32,399 nucleotides of DNA from Mycolicibacterium porcinum (GCA_001942045.1 MSTD01000056.1:1-32399); one strand, 5' to 3'; positions 9,206 through 24,666 are shown, numbered from the stretch's first letter. Numbers and translations: made by a program. Notes: a model not told the origin generated them from the sequence alone.

Positions 9206-9748
9206 TCAGCCAAGCAGAACGACGACACGGCGCGACGGCTCCACGCCCTCGCTCTCGCTGCGGACACCCTCGACCGCGGCCACTGCGTCGTGAACGATCT
9301 TCCGCTCGAACGGAGTCATCGGAGCCAGCTCCTCGCGCTCACCCGACTCCAGCACGCGACGGGCCACCTTATCGCCCAGTGCCGCCAGCTCGTCCCGGCG
9401 CCGCCGGCGCCACCGGGCGATGTCCAGCATCAGCCGGCTGCGCTCGCCCGTCTTCTGATGCACGGCGAGCCGGGTCAACTCCTGGAGCGCGTCGAGCACC
9501 TCACCCTTGCGGCCGACCAGCTTGCTCAGATCCCCGCCGCCGTCGATGCTGACCACGGCCCGGTCCCCCTCGACATCGAGGTCGATATCCCCGTCGAAGT
9601 CCAGCAGGTCGAGCAGCTCCTCGAGATAGTCGCCGGCGATCTCGCCTTCGGCGACCAGTCGCTCCTCCAGATCGTCCTCGCTCTTCGGCGCGGGCTGCGT
9701 GCCCTCCTCCAGCTCGGCGTCCGGCTCGGTCGTCTGTGCGTCCGTCAT
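9206..9748 (-). CDS. khpB: KhpB/Jag-like RNA-binding protein (KH and R3H domains)
   Basis: This 180-residue cytosolic protein has an acidic, low-complexity N-terminus (about 1-30). A KH-type domain follows, with the loop LVGRKGEVLDALQ at about 77-89. An R3H domain completes it, with the Arg-rich segment RWRRRRRDEL and a late FERKIVHDAV. It corresponds to Rv3920c and to Jag/KhpB of other Gram-positive bacteria, an RNA-binding partner of KhpA linked to cell elongation and division. It lies 39 bases after yidC on the same strand, the usual arrangement. Its RNA targets cannot be told from sequence. Confidence 0.92.
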   Translation of the reverse strand: MTDAQTTEPDAELEEGTQPAPKSEDDLEERLVAEGEIAGDYLEELLDLLDFDGDIDLDVEGDRAVVSIDGGGDLSKLVGRKGEVLDALQELTRLAVHQKTGERSRLMLDIARWRRRRRDELAALGDKVARRVLESGEREELAPMTPFERKIVHDAVAAVEGVRSESEGVEPSRRVVVLLG

Positions 9749-9787
9749 ATCCGTCTTCTCCCTACTTGTAGCCAGTGTGAGAACTGG

Positions 9788-10864
9788 TCACCGTTTCCGC
9801 TTCTTGGGGCGCGCACCGGGCTTGGGTGTGCGGTTCACGCCCGACCCTCCCGATCCACTCGCCGTGTTCTTCTGGTCGTCGGCCTGCGCGGTGGACGTTT
9901 CCTCCCGGGCCGCAGACTCCGTGATCTCGGCTGAGTTCGCCGCGTCGGCCTTCTTCGCCCGGTTGGGCTTGGCTCCAGGAGCGGGCGCGTTCGCGGAGCG
10001 CCGTTCCACCGCCTCAGCCTTCTTCGCTTCTTCTTCCTTCTCGATCATCCCGAACACGTAGTGCTGCTGTCCGTACGTCCAGATGTTGTTGGACAGCCAG
10101 TAGATGATCACGGCGAGCGGCAGGAACGGTCCACCCACCACCACACCGAGCGGGAAGACGTACAGCGCGAGCTTGTTCATCATCGCGGTCTGCGGGTTGG
10201 CGGCCGCCTCCACGCTCTGGCGGGCCACCGAGGCGCGACTGTTGAAGTGCGTGGCGATGCCGGCCAGGATCATGATCGGGACGCCGACGAGAACCACCGA
10301 CAGCCGGTTGAATTCCGTGAATGCCTCGAGCCCGTGCTGCTGAACCATCGTCGCACCGAGTGGCGCACCGAACAGGTTCGCGTCCAGGAAGTGGCCAACG
10401 TCGGTCGCGCTGAACACATAGTTGGCCAGGCTGCGGTTCTCCTCCACCGACAGCCCGAGCCGGCCGATCCCGGTCTGCGTCCGGTTGAAGGACATCAGCA
10501 CGTGGTACAGGCCGAGGAACACCGGCACCTGGGCCAGCATCGGCAGACAGCCGAGGATCGGGTTGAACCCGTGCTCGCGTTGCAGCTTCTGCATCTCGAG
10601 CGCCATCCGCTGGCGGTCCTTGCCGTACTTCTTCTGCAGCGCCTTGATCTGGGGCTGCAGTTCCTGCATCTGCCGCGTGGTGCGGATCTGCTTGACGAAG
10701 GGCTTGTACAGGATCGCGCGCAGGGTGAAGACCAGGAACATCACCGACAGCGCCCAGGCGAAGAAATTCTCGGGGCCGAGCACGAAGGCGAACGCCTTGT
10801 ACCAAACCCACATGATCGCCGACACCGGGTAATAAATGATGTCCAGGCTGAACCAATTAAACAC
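9788..10864 (-). CDS. yidC: Membrane protein insertase YidC
   Basis: YidC inserts proteins into the cytoplasmic membrane, alone or with SecYEG. From the GTG at 10862-10864 the protein has 358 residues. This start gives [19 protein letters not shown], which fits the usual N-terminus, and GGGGAGAG lies eight bases upstream; a start at 10906 would add a hydrophilic lead and discard this site. Hydrophobic segments include [55 protein letters not shown] and the pair near [27 protein letters not shown] contains the conserved groove arginine. The tail is long and rich in Lys/Arg, ending KKRKR. The 5' end overlaps yidD by eight bases. Confidence 0.95.
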   Translation of the reverse strand: MFNWFSLDIIYYPVSAIMWVWYKAFAFVLGPENFFAWALSVMFLVFTLRAILYKPFVKQIRTTRQMQELQPQIKALQKKYGKDRQRMALEMQKLQREHGFNPILGCLPMLAQVPVFLGLYHVLMSFNRTQTGIGRLGLSVEENRSLANYVFSATDVGHFLDANLFGAPLGATMVQQHGLEAFTEFNRLSVVLVGVPIMILAGIATHFNSRASVARQSVEAAANPQTAMMNKLALYVFPLGVVVGGPFLPLAVIIYWLSNNIWTYGQQHYVFGMIEKEEEAKKAEAVERRSANAPAPGAKPNRAKKADAANSAEITESAAREETSTAQADDQKNTASGSGGSGVNRTPKPGARPKKRKR

Positions 10865-11210
10865 GCGACTTGCTCTCCCCTCGCTTCGCTGGGGTCTCCC
10901 AGACAAGGTTTTCGGCGGCTATCTCGCCACACACGGTCTCATCAGACATGGTCGACTCGTGATCGTGTGGGCACCGGTCCGGGATGGGGTCCCATCCGCC
11001 CGGGTGCCATGGTCCGCATTTCAACAGTCGGATCAACGTCAGCCACCCGCCGCGGAACAAGCCGTATTCGGTGAGGGCGTCGACCGCGTACTGGCTGCAG
11101 GTCGGCATGAATCGGCACGACGGCAGTCGGAGCGGAGAGATGGTGTGACGGTAGAGCTGAATCAGGAAGATCGCGCCGCGGGCTGCACCGGCACCCGCTT
11201 TGCGAATCAT
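10857..11210 (-). CDS. yidD: Membrane protein insertion efficiency factor YidD
   Basis: This 117-residue member of the YidD/DUF37 family is a small membrane-associated protein that assists YidC-dependent insertion. The amphipathic N-terminus ([17 protein letters not shown]) is followed by the family signature [14 protein letters not shown] (three conserved cysteines counting SCRF and [13 protein letters not shown]). The C-terminal 35 residues ([10 protein letters not shown] onward) are not conserved in the family. The ATG overlaps the rnpA stop as ATGA, and the 3' end overlaps yidC, so translation of rnpA, yidD and yidC is probably coupled. Confidence 0.94.
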   Translation of the reverse strand: MIRKAGAGAARGAIFLIQLYRHTISPLRLPSCRFMPTCSQYAVDALTEYGLFRGGWLTLIRLLKCGPWHPGGWDPIPDRCPHDHESTMSDETVCGEIAAENLVWETPAKRGESKSRV

Positions 11211-11563
11211 GGTGACGTCCTGCGCCGAGCTTCGAGGCGCTCGAGGGCGCGTTGCAACTGCTGCTCCAACCGCGATGACGGCGCCTCGTTGCTGCCGGCA
11301 CGCGCCCGGATCACCACCAGGTCCGTGGCGTCCAGCTTCGGTATCACCGTGCGGGCAGCATGACGCAACCGTCGGGATACCCGGTGACGTTCCACGGCGT
11401 TCCCGACGGCTTTGGACACGATCAGACCGACCCGCGGGCCGGTAGCGTCCGTCCCTTCGTGTAGCGCGTGTACGACAACATCAGGTTGCACCGCACGCAC
11501 ACCACGACTGACGGTGGCACTGAACTCCGCGGACCGCCTCATCCGGTATCGAGCCGGAAGCAC
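11207..11563 (-). CDS. rnpA: Ribonuclease P protein component RnpA
   Basis: This basic 118-residue protein binds the RNase P RNA and helps it remove 5' leaders from tRNA precursors. It shows the family's N-terminus ([14 protein letters not shown]) and the RNA-binding signature [16 protein letters not shown], the Arg/His-rich version of the usual RNxxKR motif. The start is a GTG with AGGA eight bases upstream. The first residues align with M. tuberculosis RnpA as I recall it. It lies 30 bases after rpmH and overlaps yidD by four bases. Confidence 0.95.
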   Translation of the reverse strand: MLPARYRMRRSAEFSATVSRGVRAVQPDVVVHALHEGTDATGPRVGLIVSKAVGNAVERHRVSRRLRHAARTVIPKLDATDLVVIRARAGSNEAPSSRLEQQLQRALERLEARRRTSP

Positions 11564-11593
11564 CGCGCTAGATCCTGCCTGAGAGCCGCAGTA

Positions 11594-11737
11594 TCACGCA
11601 GTGAGTGCGCGACGGCCCTTGCTACGACGGTTGGCGACGATGGCGCGGCCGGCGCGGGTGCGCATCCGCAGCCGGAACCCATGCACGCGCGCACGGCGGC
11701 GGTTGTTGGGCTGGAAGGTCCGCTTGCCCTTGGCCAC
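11594..11737 (-). CDS. rpmH: 50S ribosomal protein L34
   Basis: This 47-residue ribosomal protein starts with GTG and reads [20 protein letters not shown], then a basic stretch ending SKGRRALTA. These are the hallmark residues of L34 and the full family length. AAGGAGAG lies six bases before the start codon. It is the first gene of the long minus-strand run leading away from the origin (rpmH-rnpA-yidD-yidC-khpB-rsmG-parA-parB), and its promoter must lie in the 515-base region shared with divergent dnaA. Confidence 0.98.
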
Positions 11738-12252
11738 GTCAATCTCTCCTTGTTCCATTTGGCACCCGCGCTCGCCGACACCGGAATGTCGCCAAGAACA
11801 CGGTCACCGTGCAAGCTCGGTTTAAGCTCGTCCGTCGTGCTTTACTAACCGGCGCGCTCTCCGGAAACCTCCCGGGCGCAGCCGTACCGCCACGTGCGGG
11901 CGACTGCTCGAGGGTACTGATGAGATTTCCCCGGGTCAAACCTGCGCCGACGCGCCCACATCGACTGCATCCGATGTTGCAGAACTGTTGGCACATCGAG
12001 AGAAAACTGTTAGCTTCTGGCAATGCCGTTCCGAGCCTGGATCGGCCCCGGACAATAAGATGAGGACGTCGCTCCGCCGCAAGCCTCACAGCATGTGACG
12101 AATCCGGCACGACGCTCTCACGCAACAGACAACAGAGCGACGACGACTGTCCTTTCTCCACAAGCTGTGGATAAATATGTGGACAGTTCGTCATCGTTCT
12201 TTTTGGTCGTCACCGGGTCGACCTCGAAGCACCTCAAAGGGGGAAACGGTCG
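11738..12252. promoter_or_regulatory. Divergent rpmH-dnaA intergenic control region
   Basis: These 515 bases between divergent rpmH and dnaA contain no gene I can support. They must hold the rpmH promoter on the minus strand and the dnaA promoter on the plus strand. The dnaA-proximal third is less GC-rich and carries a cluster of DnaA-box-like sequences (12154-12186). An AAAGGGGG ribosome site at about 12237-12244 precedes the TTG start of dnaA. I could not fix -35/-10 elements with confidence. Confidence 0.7.
12154..12186. promoter_or_regulatory. DnaA-box cluster upstream of dnaA
   Basis: Three boxes lie within 33 bases: TTCTCCACA at 12154-12162 (one mismatch), TGTGGATAA at 12166-12174 (the reverse complement of the perfect box TTATCCACA), and TGTGGACAG at 12178-12186 (one mismatch to TTGTCCACA, reverse strand). 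Binding of DnaA here, 67-99 bases before its own start codon, would suit autoregulation of dnaA or an auxiliary part of the origin. Confidence 0.75.
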
Positions 12253-13785
12253 TTGACAGCGGACCCCGACCCACCATTCGTCGCCGTCTGGAACAGCGTC
12301 GTAGCCGAACTCAACGGTGACCGCGACCCAGAGTCCGGTCTCTCCGGTGACACCGCAGCCCCCCAGCTCACCCCTCAGCAAAGGGCCTGGCTCAAGCTGG
12401 TCGAACCACTCGTGATCGCCGAGGGGTTTGCTCTGCTGTCAGTCCCCACCACGTTCGTCCAGAACGAGATCGAGCGCCACCTGCGCGAGCCCATCATCAA
12501 TGCGCTCAGTCGCAAACTGGGTCAACGCGTCGAACTCGGTGTGCGCATCGCCACCCCCTCCCAGGAGCCGCAGGAGTCCGCCCCGGAGACGTCGGCCAAC
12601 TCCCGGGACGCCGACGAGCGCGAGGCCGCCTCGGAGTCGGTCGCCGACGCCGACGAGATCGACGACGACCGCGCGGCGAAGGTCAGCGCCGAAGAAAGCT
12701 GGCCCACCTACTTCAGCAGCCCGCAGCGTGACTCGACCGTCAGCGACGACAACGCGGTCAACCTCAACCGGCGCTACACCTTCGACACCTTCGTCATCGG
12801 TGCGTCCAACCGCTTCGCCCACGCCGCGACCCTGGCCATCGCGGAAGCACCCGCCCGGGCCTACAACCCGTTGTTCATCTGGGGTGAGTCCGGCCTCGGC
12901 AAGACGCATCTACTGCACGCGGCCGGCAACTATGCGCAACGTCTCTTCCCCGGCATGCGCGTGAAGTACGTCTCCACAGAGGAATTCACGAACGACTTCA
13001 TCAACTCGCTGCGTGACGACCGCAAGGCCTCGTTCAAGCGGAGTTACCGCGACATCGACATCCTGCTGGTCGACGACATCCAGTTCATCGAGGGCAAGGA
13101 AGGTATCCAGGAAGAGTTCTTCCATACCTTCAACACGCTGCACAACGCGAACAAGCAGATCGTCATCTCCTCGGACCGGCCGCCCAAGCAGCTGGCGACC
13201 CTCGAGGACCGGCTGCGGACCCGTTTCGAGTGGGGCCTGATCACCGACGTTCAGCCACCCGAACTGGAAACCCGCATCGCCATCCTGCGCAAGAAGGCGC
13301 AGATGGATCGGCTCGATGTTCCCGACGACGTGCTCGAGCTCATCGCCAGCAGCATCGAGCGCAACATCCGCGAGCTCGAGGGTGCGTTGATCCGCGTCAC
13401 GGCGTTCGCCTCGCTCAACAAGACCCGGATCGACAAGGCGCTGGCCGAGGTCGTGTTGCGCGATCTCATCGCCGACGCCACCACCATGCAGATCAGTACG
13501 GCCGCGATCATGGCCGCCACCGCCGAGTACTTCGAGACCACGGTGGAGGAGCTGCGCGGCCCCGGTAAGACGCGGGCGCTGGCCCAGTCCCGGCAGATCG
13601 CCATGTACCTGTGCCGTGAGCTCACCGATCTCTCCCTGCCCAAGATCGGCCAGGCGTTCGGGCGTGATCACACGACGGTCATGTATGCCGAGAAAAAGAT
13701 CCGTGGCGAGATGGCCGAGCGACGCGAGGTTTTCGACCACGTGAAGGAACTCACCACGCGGATCCGCCAGCGCGCCAAGCGCTGA
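12253..13785 (+). CDS. dnaA: Chromosomal replication initiator DnaA
   Basis: DnaA binds the origin boxes, forms a filament with ATP, and opens the AT-rich element to start replication. The 510 residues show domain I (about 1-95), an acidic variable linker (about 105-170), the AAA+ domain with Walker A GESGLGKT (211-218) and Walker B LLVDDIQF (271-278), and DNA-binding domain IV with the signature [13 protein letters not shown] (470-482). The start is TTG, set by AAAGGGGG about eight bases upstream; the N-terminus [12 protein letters not shown] fits mycobacterial DnaA. It reads toward oriC. Confidence 0.98.
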   Translation: MTADPDPPFVAVWNSVVAELNGDRDPESGLSGDTAAPQLTPQQRAWLKLVEPLVIAEGFALLSVPTTFVQNEIERHLREPIINALSRKLGQRVELGVRIATPSQEPQESAPETSANSRDADEREAASESVADADEIDDDRAAKVSAEESWPTYFSSPQRDSTVSDDNAVNLNRRYTFDTFVIGASNRFAHAATLAIAEAPARAYNPLFIWGESGLGKTHLLHAAGNYAQRLFPGMRVKYVSTEEFTNDFINSLRDDRKASFKRSYRDIDILLVDDIQFIEGKEGIQEEFFHTFNTLHNANKQIVISSDRPPKQLATLEDRLRTRFEWGLITDVQPPELETRIAILRKKAQMDRLDVPDDVLELIASSIERNIRELEGALIRVTAFASLNKTRIDKALAEVVLRDLIADATTMQISTAAIMAATAEYFETTVEELRGPGKTRALAQSRQIAMYLCRELTDLSLPKIGQAFGRDHTTVMYAEKKIRGEMAERREVFDHVKELTTRIRQRAKR

Positions 13786-13821
13786 GCGCTGAGCCGCGCG
13801 ATATCTCCCTCTCCCCCTCGA

Positions 13822-13838
13822 CCCGACACCCGGTCGGG
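13822..13838 (+). terminator. Candidate hairpin after dnaA
   Basis: CCCGAC (13822-13827) and GTCGGG (13833-13838) form a 6-bp stem with a five-base loop, 37 bases after the dnaA stop. There is no T-run after it. It could end dnaA transcription before oriC, but the stem is short for a GC-rich genome. Confidence 0.4.
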
Positions 13839-14140
13839 GCTCGAGCGTGCCGTCATGCCGCCGGCTGCGTCTCACATCGTGGTCGCTCCGGGGCTGTCCG
13901 GCGAAAAATCTTGTAACAACTTTCGCCTCATTACGCACCACGCGTCACAGCCGACCGCTGTGGATACTGCTGTGCACAACCTGCGGGCAAACCACGGGAT
14001 GAATGACAAAATCATCCACACGCCCACGTCTGTCCACACTCGAGCGCCGGTCCATCCACCGGTCTCCACAGCCGACTCACATTGCGACACACCGACGGTG
14101 CTGGGCAAACACCCGTTCATCCCCAGTTTTCACAGCCCCT

Positions 14141-14184
14141 AATACTGTTACTCAAATATCTTCTAAGAATTCTTTCTAGAAGAA
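14141..14184. other. AT-rich DNA unwinding element of oriC with nested palindromes
   Basis: By hand count 33 of 44 bases are A or T, against a GC-rich background. A perfect 10-bp palindrome AAGAATTCTT (14165-14174) lies inside an outer inverted repeat CTTCTA (14160-14165) / TAGAAG (14177-14182). It lies after the DnaA boxes and is the most easily melted stretch of the window, so it is the likely site of strand opening and helicase loading. Confidence 0.8.
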
Positions 14185-14412
14185 GGGGGTTGGGGACACC
14201 GAACGAAACCTCGCCTCGGTGCGGGCTCGAGAAGCACATGCAAGCCCCCATGTCACCCCGGTGGATTAGCTTTCAAGTTGATGCGGAAAGCTCTACGGTG
14301 GTTCAACGACAGCGGTTCCCAGCTTTGTCATTCGGCGTCGTGCTGTGTGGCGGTGAGCTGGGATGACGCTGGTAGAGCTCGTTATGGGGATCATCGAAGG
14401 GGCGCATAGCAC

Positions 14413-15606
14413 GTGGCGACGACGACGGCTGGGCTGACCGACTTGAAGTTCCGCGTGGTGCGTGAGGACTTCGCGGACGCGGTGGCCTGGGTGGCCCGCA
14501 ATCTGCCGACCCGGCCCACCATCCCGGTGCTGGCCGGCGTCCTGCTGACCGGCACCGATGACGGCCTGACCATCTCCGGCTTCGACTACGAAGTTTCCGC
14601 CGAGGTCCGGGTCAGTGCTGAAATCGCTTCTCCCGGAAGCGTTTTGGTGTCGGGACGGTTGTTGTCCGACATCACCAAGGCGTTGCCGGCCAAGCCGGTC
14701 GAGCTCAGCGTCGACGGCACCCGGGTGGCATTGACGTGTGGCAGCGCCCGGTTCTCGCTGCCGACCCTGGCGGTGGAGGATTACCCCGCGCTGCCGACGC
14801 TGCCGGAAGAGACCGGCGTCGTGTCGTCCGATCTGTTCGCCGAGGCCATCGGCCAGGTGGCGGTCGCCGCGGGACGCGACGACACCCTGCCCATGCTGAC
14901 CGGTATCCGCGTCGAGATCTCCGGTGAATCAGTGGTTTTGGCCGCCACCGACCGCTTCCGGCTCGCTGTGCGTGAGCTGACCTGGGAAACCAGCGCGACC
15001 GACGTCGAAGCCGCGGTGCTGGTGCCGGCGAAGACGCTGGCGGAGGCAGCCAAGGCCGGCACCGACGGCAACCAGGTGCACCTGTCGCTGGGCTCCGGGG
15101 ATTCCGTCGGCAAGGACGGTCTGCTCGGTATCCGCAGTAACGGCAAGCGCAGCACGACGCGTCTGCTCGACGCGGAATTCCCCAAGTTCCGTCAGTTGCT
15201 GCCCTCCGAGCACACCGCGGTGGCAACGATCGGCGTGGCCGAACTCACCGAGGCGATCAAGCGCGTGGCGCTGGTGGCCGACCGGGGTGCCCAGATCCGC
15301 ATGGAATTCGGTGACGACGTGCTGCGGCTGTCGGCCGGCGCCGATGACGTGGGCCGGGCCGAGGAAGATCTGCCGGTGGAGTTCGCCGGGGACCCGTTGA
15401 CCATCGCGTTCAACCCCACGTACCTGACCGACGGGTTGAGCTCGTTGCATTCGGACCGCGTGACTTTCGGTTTCACCACGCCGAGCCGGCCGGCAGTGTT
15501 GCGGCCCACGGGCGAGGATGGTGGTACCGGTGGTGGTTCGGGTCCGTTCCCGGCCGCCAAGACCGATTACGTCTACCTGTTGATGCCGGTCCGCCTTCCG
15601 GGCTGA
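14413..15606 (+). CDS. dnaN: DNA polymerase III beta sliding clamp DnaN
   Basis: DnaN forms the ring clamp that tethers replicative and repair polymerases to DNA. The 397 residues match the family length and the mycobacterial sequence throughout, with the three-domain pattern and segments such as [39 protein letters not shown] and the C-terminal [10 protein letters not shown], which ends in the usual partner-binding region. The start is GTG, with a GAAGGGG ribosome site about a dozen bases upstream. It is the first gene on the plus side after oriC. Confidence 0.98.
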   Translation: MATTTAGLTDLKFRVVREDFADAVAWVARNLPTRPTIPVLAGVLLTGTDDGLTISGFDYEVSAEVRVSAEIASPGSVLVSGRLLSDITKALPAKPVELSVDGTRVALTCGSARFSLPTLAVEDYPALPTLPEETGVVSSDLFAEAIGQVAVAAGRDDTLPMLTGIRVEISGESVVLAATDRFRLAVRELTWETSATDVEAAVLVPAKTLAEAAKAGTDGNQVHLSLGSGDSVGKDGLLGIRSNGKRSTTRLLDAEFPKFRQLLPSEHTAVATIGVAELTEAIKRVALVADRGAQIRMEFGDDVLRLSAGADDVGRAEEDLPVEFAGDPLTIAFNPTYLTDGLSSLHSDRVTFGFTTPSRPAVLRPTGEDGGTGGGSGPFPAAKTDYVYLLMPVRLPG

Positions 15607-15631
15607 CCGGCACGGGCGAGAGAGGGCGCAC

Positions 15632-16525
15632 ATGCAACTGGGGTTGATCGGCCTGGGCAAGATGGGCTTCAACATGCGCGAGCGCCTGCGCACCGGTGGC
15701 CACGAAGTCGTGGGTTACGACCCGCGGCCGGAAGTCAGCGATGTGGCCAGCCTGGCCGATCTCGCCGCCGCGCTCGAGGCGCCGCGGGTGGTCTGGGTGA
15801 TGGTGCCGTCGGGCACCGTGACGCACGAGACCATCGCCGCGCTCGCCGACGTGCTGGGTCCGGGTGATTTGGTGATCGACGGTGGCAACTCGAGATACAC
15901 CGAAGACGCACCGCACGCGAAGTTGTTGGGCGACAAGGGAATCAACTTCGTCGACGCCGGAGTGTCCGGCGGCGTCTGGGGACTGCACGAAGGCTACGGG
16001 CTGATGGTCGGCGGCAGCGACGCCGACGTGGCTCGAGCCATGCCGATCTTCGACACGCTGCGTCCCGAAGGTGATCTGGCCGACGGCTTCGTCCATGCCG
16101 GCCCGGTCGGTGCCGGTCACTACGCCAAGATGGTGCACAACGGCATCGAGTACGGCCTGATGCACGCCTACGCCGAAGGCTACGAACTGCTCGCGGCCGA
16201 GGAGCTGATCACCGATCCCCAGGCTGTCATCCAGGCCTGGACCAACGGCACCGTGGTGCGGTCCTGGCTGCAGCAGCTGCTGGCCAAGGCGCTCAAGGAG
16301 GATCCGGGCTTCGCCGCCATCAGCGGGTACACCGAGGATTCCGGGGAAGGCCGCTGGACGGTGGAGGAGGCGATCAGCCACCGGGTTCCGATGCCGGTGA
16401 TCGCGGCATCGTTGTTCGCCCGGTTCGCCTCGAGGCAAGAGGACTCCCCCACCATGAAGGCGGTGTCGGCGCTCCGTAACCAGTTCGGTGGCCACGCGGT
16501 ACACCGCATCAGTGAGTCCGGTTAG
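15632..16525 (+). CDS. gnd: Short-type 6-phosphogluconate dehydrogenase (decarboxylating)
   Basis: This enzyme oxidatively decarboxylates 6-phosphogluconate to ribulose 5-phosphate in the pentose phosphate pathway. At 297 residues it belongs to the short YqeC-like class rather than the roughly 470-residue classical enzymes. It shows the Rossmann loop GLIGLGKMG (4-12), IDGGNS (82-87), the substrate segment GVSGGVWG (110-117), and catalytic K166, N170 and E173 in GHYAKMVHNGIEYG. Strand two ends in YD (D30) rather than the NRT of NADP enzymes, which suggests NAD preference. It sits 25 bases after dnaN and 12 before recF, a site occupied by gnd in M. smegmatis but not in M. tuberculosis. Confidence 0.93.
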   Translation: MQLGLIGLGKMGFNMRERLRTGGHEVVGYDPRPEVSDVASLADLAAALEAPRVVWVMVPSGTVTHETIAALADVLGPGDLVIDGGNSRYTEDAPHAKLLGDKGINFVDAGVSGGVWGLHEGYGLMVGGSDADVARAMPIFDTLRPEGDLADGFVHAGPVGAGHYAKMVHNGIEYGLMHAYAEGYELLAAEELITDPQAVIQAWTNGTVVRSWLQQLLAKALKEDPGFAAISGYTEDSGEGRWTVEEAISHRVPMPVIAASLFARFASRQEDSPTMKAVSALRNQFGGHAVHRISESG

Positions 16526-16537
16526 GCGCAATATCCG

Positions 16538-17692
16538 ATGTATGTCCGTCACCTGGGACTGACCGATTACCGGTCCTGGGCACATGTCGAGCTCGAGCTC
16601 GAGCCCGGCCGCACGGTCTTCGTCGGATCGAACGGTTTCGGCAAAACCAATCTCGTTGAGGCACTGTGGTATTGCGCAACACTGGGTTCGCATCGGGTGG
16701 CCTCTGACGCGCCCCTGATCCGGGCCGGCGCGCCCCGCGCAATCGTCTCGAGCATCGTGGTCAACGAGGGGCGGGAGCTCGCGGTCGATCTCGAGATCAC
16801 CAGCGGCCGCGCCAACAAGGCCCGGCTGAACCGATCGCCGGTCCGCTCGCCCCGCGAAATCCTGGGCGTCTTGCGGGCGGTGCTGTTCAGTCCGGAGGAT
16901 CTCGCGCTGGTCCGCGGCGACCCGGGTGAACGCCGGCGCTACCTTGATGAGCTGGCCACCACCCGTCGGCCGGCCATCGCAGGCGTCCGCGCCGATTACG
17001 ACAAGGTGGTGCGGCAACGCACGGCGTTGCTGAAAACCGCTGCGGGAGCACGTTACCGAGGTGACCGCAGCGTGCTGGACACCCTCGACGTGTGGGACCG
17101 ACACCTCGCGGCGCACGGCGCCGCGCTGATCGCCGCCCGCATTGCGCTCGTCGAGCAGCTGCATCCCGAAGTGCAGAAGGCCTATCAACTGTTGGCGCCA
17201 TCGAGCCGGCCCGCGGCCATCCGGTACCGCAGCAGTGTTGAAGCCATCGAGAACGCTCCCGGCCCCGAACCCGCGGAGTTCTATGAAGCCGCACTGCTGG
17301 ATGCGTTGGCCAGGCGCCGCGACGCGGAGTTGGACCGCGGGGTCTGTCTGGTGGGTCCCCATCGCGACGATCTCGAGCTGTGGCTCGGTGACCAGCCGGC
17401 GAAAGGCTTTGCCAGCCATGGTGAATCGTGGTCGATGGCATTGGCCTTGCGGTTGGGGGCATACGAATTGCTGCGATCGGACGGTGTCGATCCGGTACTG
17501 CTGCTCGACGATGTGTTCGCCGAGCTGGACACCGCCCGTCGGCAGGCGCTGGCTGCGGTGGCCGGAGAAGCCGAGCAGGTTCTGGTCACGGCCGCGGTCG
17601 GCGAGGACATCCCGCAGGACTGGGCGGTCAACCGCGTCGAGATCCGGATGACCGAGGGTGATCAGGGACGGATATCGGTGGTGCAGTCATGA
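16538..17692 (+). CDS. recF: DNA replication and repair protein RecF
   Basis: RecF is an SMC-like ATPase that helps load RecA at gaps in duplex DNA. The 384 residues show Walker A GSNGFGKT (30-37), the D-loop/Walker B segment [11 protein letters not shown], and the signature region with [16 protein letters not shown]. Both ends of the RecF family are present. The start follows gnd by 12 bases. The stop overlaps the next start as ATGA, so translation with dciA is probably coupled. Confidence 0.97.
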   Translation: MYVRHLGLTDYRSWAHVELELEPGRTVFVGSNGFGKTNLVEALWYCATLGSHRVASDAPLIRAGAPRAIVSSIVVNEGRELAVDLEITSGRANKARLNRSPVRSPREILGVLRAVLFSPEDLALVRGDPGERRRYLDELATTRRPAIAGVRADYDKVVRQRTALLKTAAGARYRGDRSVLDTLDVWDRHLAAHGAALIAARIALVEQLHPEVQKAYQLLAPSSRPAAIRYRSSVEAIENAPGPEPAEFYEAALLDALARRRDAELDRGVCLVGPHRDDLELWLGDQPAKGFASHGESWSMALALRLGAYELLRSDGVDPVLLLDDVFAELDTARRQALAAVAGEAEQVLVTAAVGEDIPQDWAVNRVEIRMTEGDQGRISVVQS

Positions 17693-18267
17693 CGGACGAG
17701 CCGGGATCCGGCGCAGAGCCCACACCCGCGGTGGCCGGAGAAGATCTCACCCGGATGCGCGGCATGGATCTGGTACGGCGCACCCTCGAGGAGGCTCGAG
17801 GCGCCGCGCGCAGCCAAGGTAAGGACGTCGGTCGCGGTCGCAGCGCGCCGGTACGCCGGGTGGCCGGCAACACCGGACGGCGGCGGAGCTGGTCGGGGCC
17901 GGGTCCCGATGTCCGTGATCCGCAGCTGCTCGGGGCCGCGACCCAGGATCTGGCCAAGGTGCGGGGCTGGTCCTCGAGGGTCGCCGAGGGGTCGGTGTTC
18001 GGCCGGTGGCGGGCCGTCGTCGGCGATCAGATCGCCGACCATGCCAACCCGACCAATTTGAACGAGGGTGTGTTGACCGTCTCGGCGGAGTCGACCGCGT
18101 GGGCCACCCAGCTGCGGATGGTGCAGTCCCAGCTGCTGGCCAAGATCGCCGCTGCCGTCGGCGACGGGGTGGTGACCTCCCTGAAGATCGTCGGCCCGGT
18201 CGGTCCGTCGTGGCGGAAGGGCCGGTATCACGTCGCGGGCCGCGGTCCTCGGGACACTTACGGCTAG
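17689..18267 (+). CDS. dciA: DciA-family replicative helicase operator/loader (DUF721)
   Basis: This 192-residue basic protein matches Rv0004 of M. tuberculosis in length and position. The first 90 residues are charged and likely flexible. The DUF721/DciA domain follows, from about residue 95 to 165, with [15 protein letters not shown] and [21 protein letters not shown]. DciA proteins bind and help load the DnaB helicase in bacteria without DnaC or DnaI, which fits its place between recF and gyrB next to the origin. It is the last gene of the run, with 211 bases before gyrB. Confidence 0.93.
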   Translation: MTDEPGSGAEPTPAVAGEDLTRMRGMDLVRRTLEEARGAARSQGKDVGRGRSAPVRRVAGNTGRRRSWSGPGPDVRDPQLLGAATQDLAKVRGWSSRVAEGSVFGRWRAVVGDQIADHANPTNLNEGVLTVSAESTAWATQLRMVQSQLLAKIAAAVGDGVVTSLKIVGPVGPSWRKGRYHVAGRGPRDTYG

Positions 18268-18361
18268 GACTGCGCTCAGAAACGCCGAGACGCGCGAAAT
18301 GGACCTTCCCAAGCGTCCGCAGGCACCAATGGCCGAGAAATTCCGCGCACGGCGCAGTTAG

Positions 18362-20506
<2,145 letters not shown>

Positions 20507-20518
20507 GCAGGACATTCG

Positions 20519-20800
20519 ATGCACACAGCATTCATCCGGGTCAAAGTCGTTCCCGACGCGGCCGAGCGTGCGGCCGAGGCGATGCGGAATCTCGTCAAAC
20601 CCACGCTGGCCGAGCCGGGTTGCATCACCTACGAGTTCTACCGGGATCTCGAGGACCCGTCGCTGTTCCTGTGTTTCGAACATTGGGATTCGAGGGAGTC
20701 GATGGATGCCCACGGAACCACACCGCACGTCGCCACTTTTCTCACCGAGTTGGGGCCGAGCATCGAAAAGTGGGAGTACAACCACACGGCGGCGCTGTGA
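20519..20800 (+). CDS. ABM-domain protein, putative quinol monooxygenase
   Basis: This 93-residue protein has the ferredoxin-like antibiotic-biosynthesis-monooxygenase (ABM) fold, as in YgiN. Signs are an N-terminal strand FIRVKVVPDAAER, the family core EPGCITYEFYRDLEDPSLFLCFEHWDS, and a later H-x-T-x-H-like stretch (DAHGTTPH). ABM proteins are dimeric cofactor-poor oxygenases acting on quinols or other small aromatics; the substrate here is unknown. It starts 12 bases after gyrB stops, so it is probably cotranscribed with gyrB and, 95 bases later, gyrA. It is absent from this position in M. tuberculosis. Confidence 0.85.
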   Translation: MHTAFIRVKVVPDAAERAAEAMRNLVKPTLAEPGCITYEFYRDLEDPSLFLCFEHWDSRESMDAHGTTPHVATFLTELGPSIEKWEYNHTAAL

Positions 20801-20895
20801 TTCCCAGTACGTATCTGCCCTGCGCGCCACCGTGATTCACGACGCGTCCAGATGGCCTTTGACCGCATCAAGCCGAGCCGACGAGCGAGGAACTC

Positions 20896-24666
<3,771 letters not shown>

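Larger units (their letters stand above)
13786..14412. other. Replication origin oriC (dnaA-dnaN intergenic region)
   Basis: These 627 bases between dnaA and dnaN are the canonical mycobacterial oriC position and hold no gene. DnaA-box-like 9-mers, each one mismatch from TTATCCACA or TTGTCCACA, are TGTGGATAC at 13959-13967 (reverse), TGTGCACAA at 13971-13979 (reverse), TCATCCACA at 14012-14020 and CTGTCCACA at 14030-14038. A weaker one (GTCTCCACA) is at 14062-14070. An AT-rich unwinding element follows at 14141-14184. The dnaN promoter must lie in the last 200 bases; I could not place it. None of the boxes is a perfect consensus, as expected for a GC-rich origin. Confidence 0.95.

Noticed and set aside
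10877..10894. CCCC...GGGG inverted repeat over the yidC ribosome site, considered as a regulatory hairpin
   Set aside because: Only four base pairs with a ten-base loop; too weak to claim as a structure.
13911..13919. TTGTAACAA near oriC as a DnaA box
   Set aside because: It lacks the CCACA core, so it differs from the consensus at two important positions.
15473..17419. A long open frame (about 648 codons) on the minus strand across dnaN, gnd and recF
   Set aside because: It is an antisense shadow of three well-recognised genes, caused by high GC at third positions; its translation has no recognisable domain.
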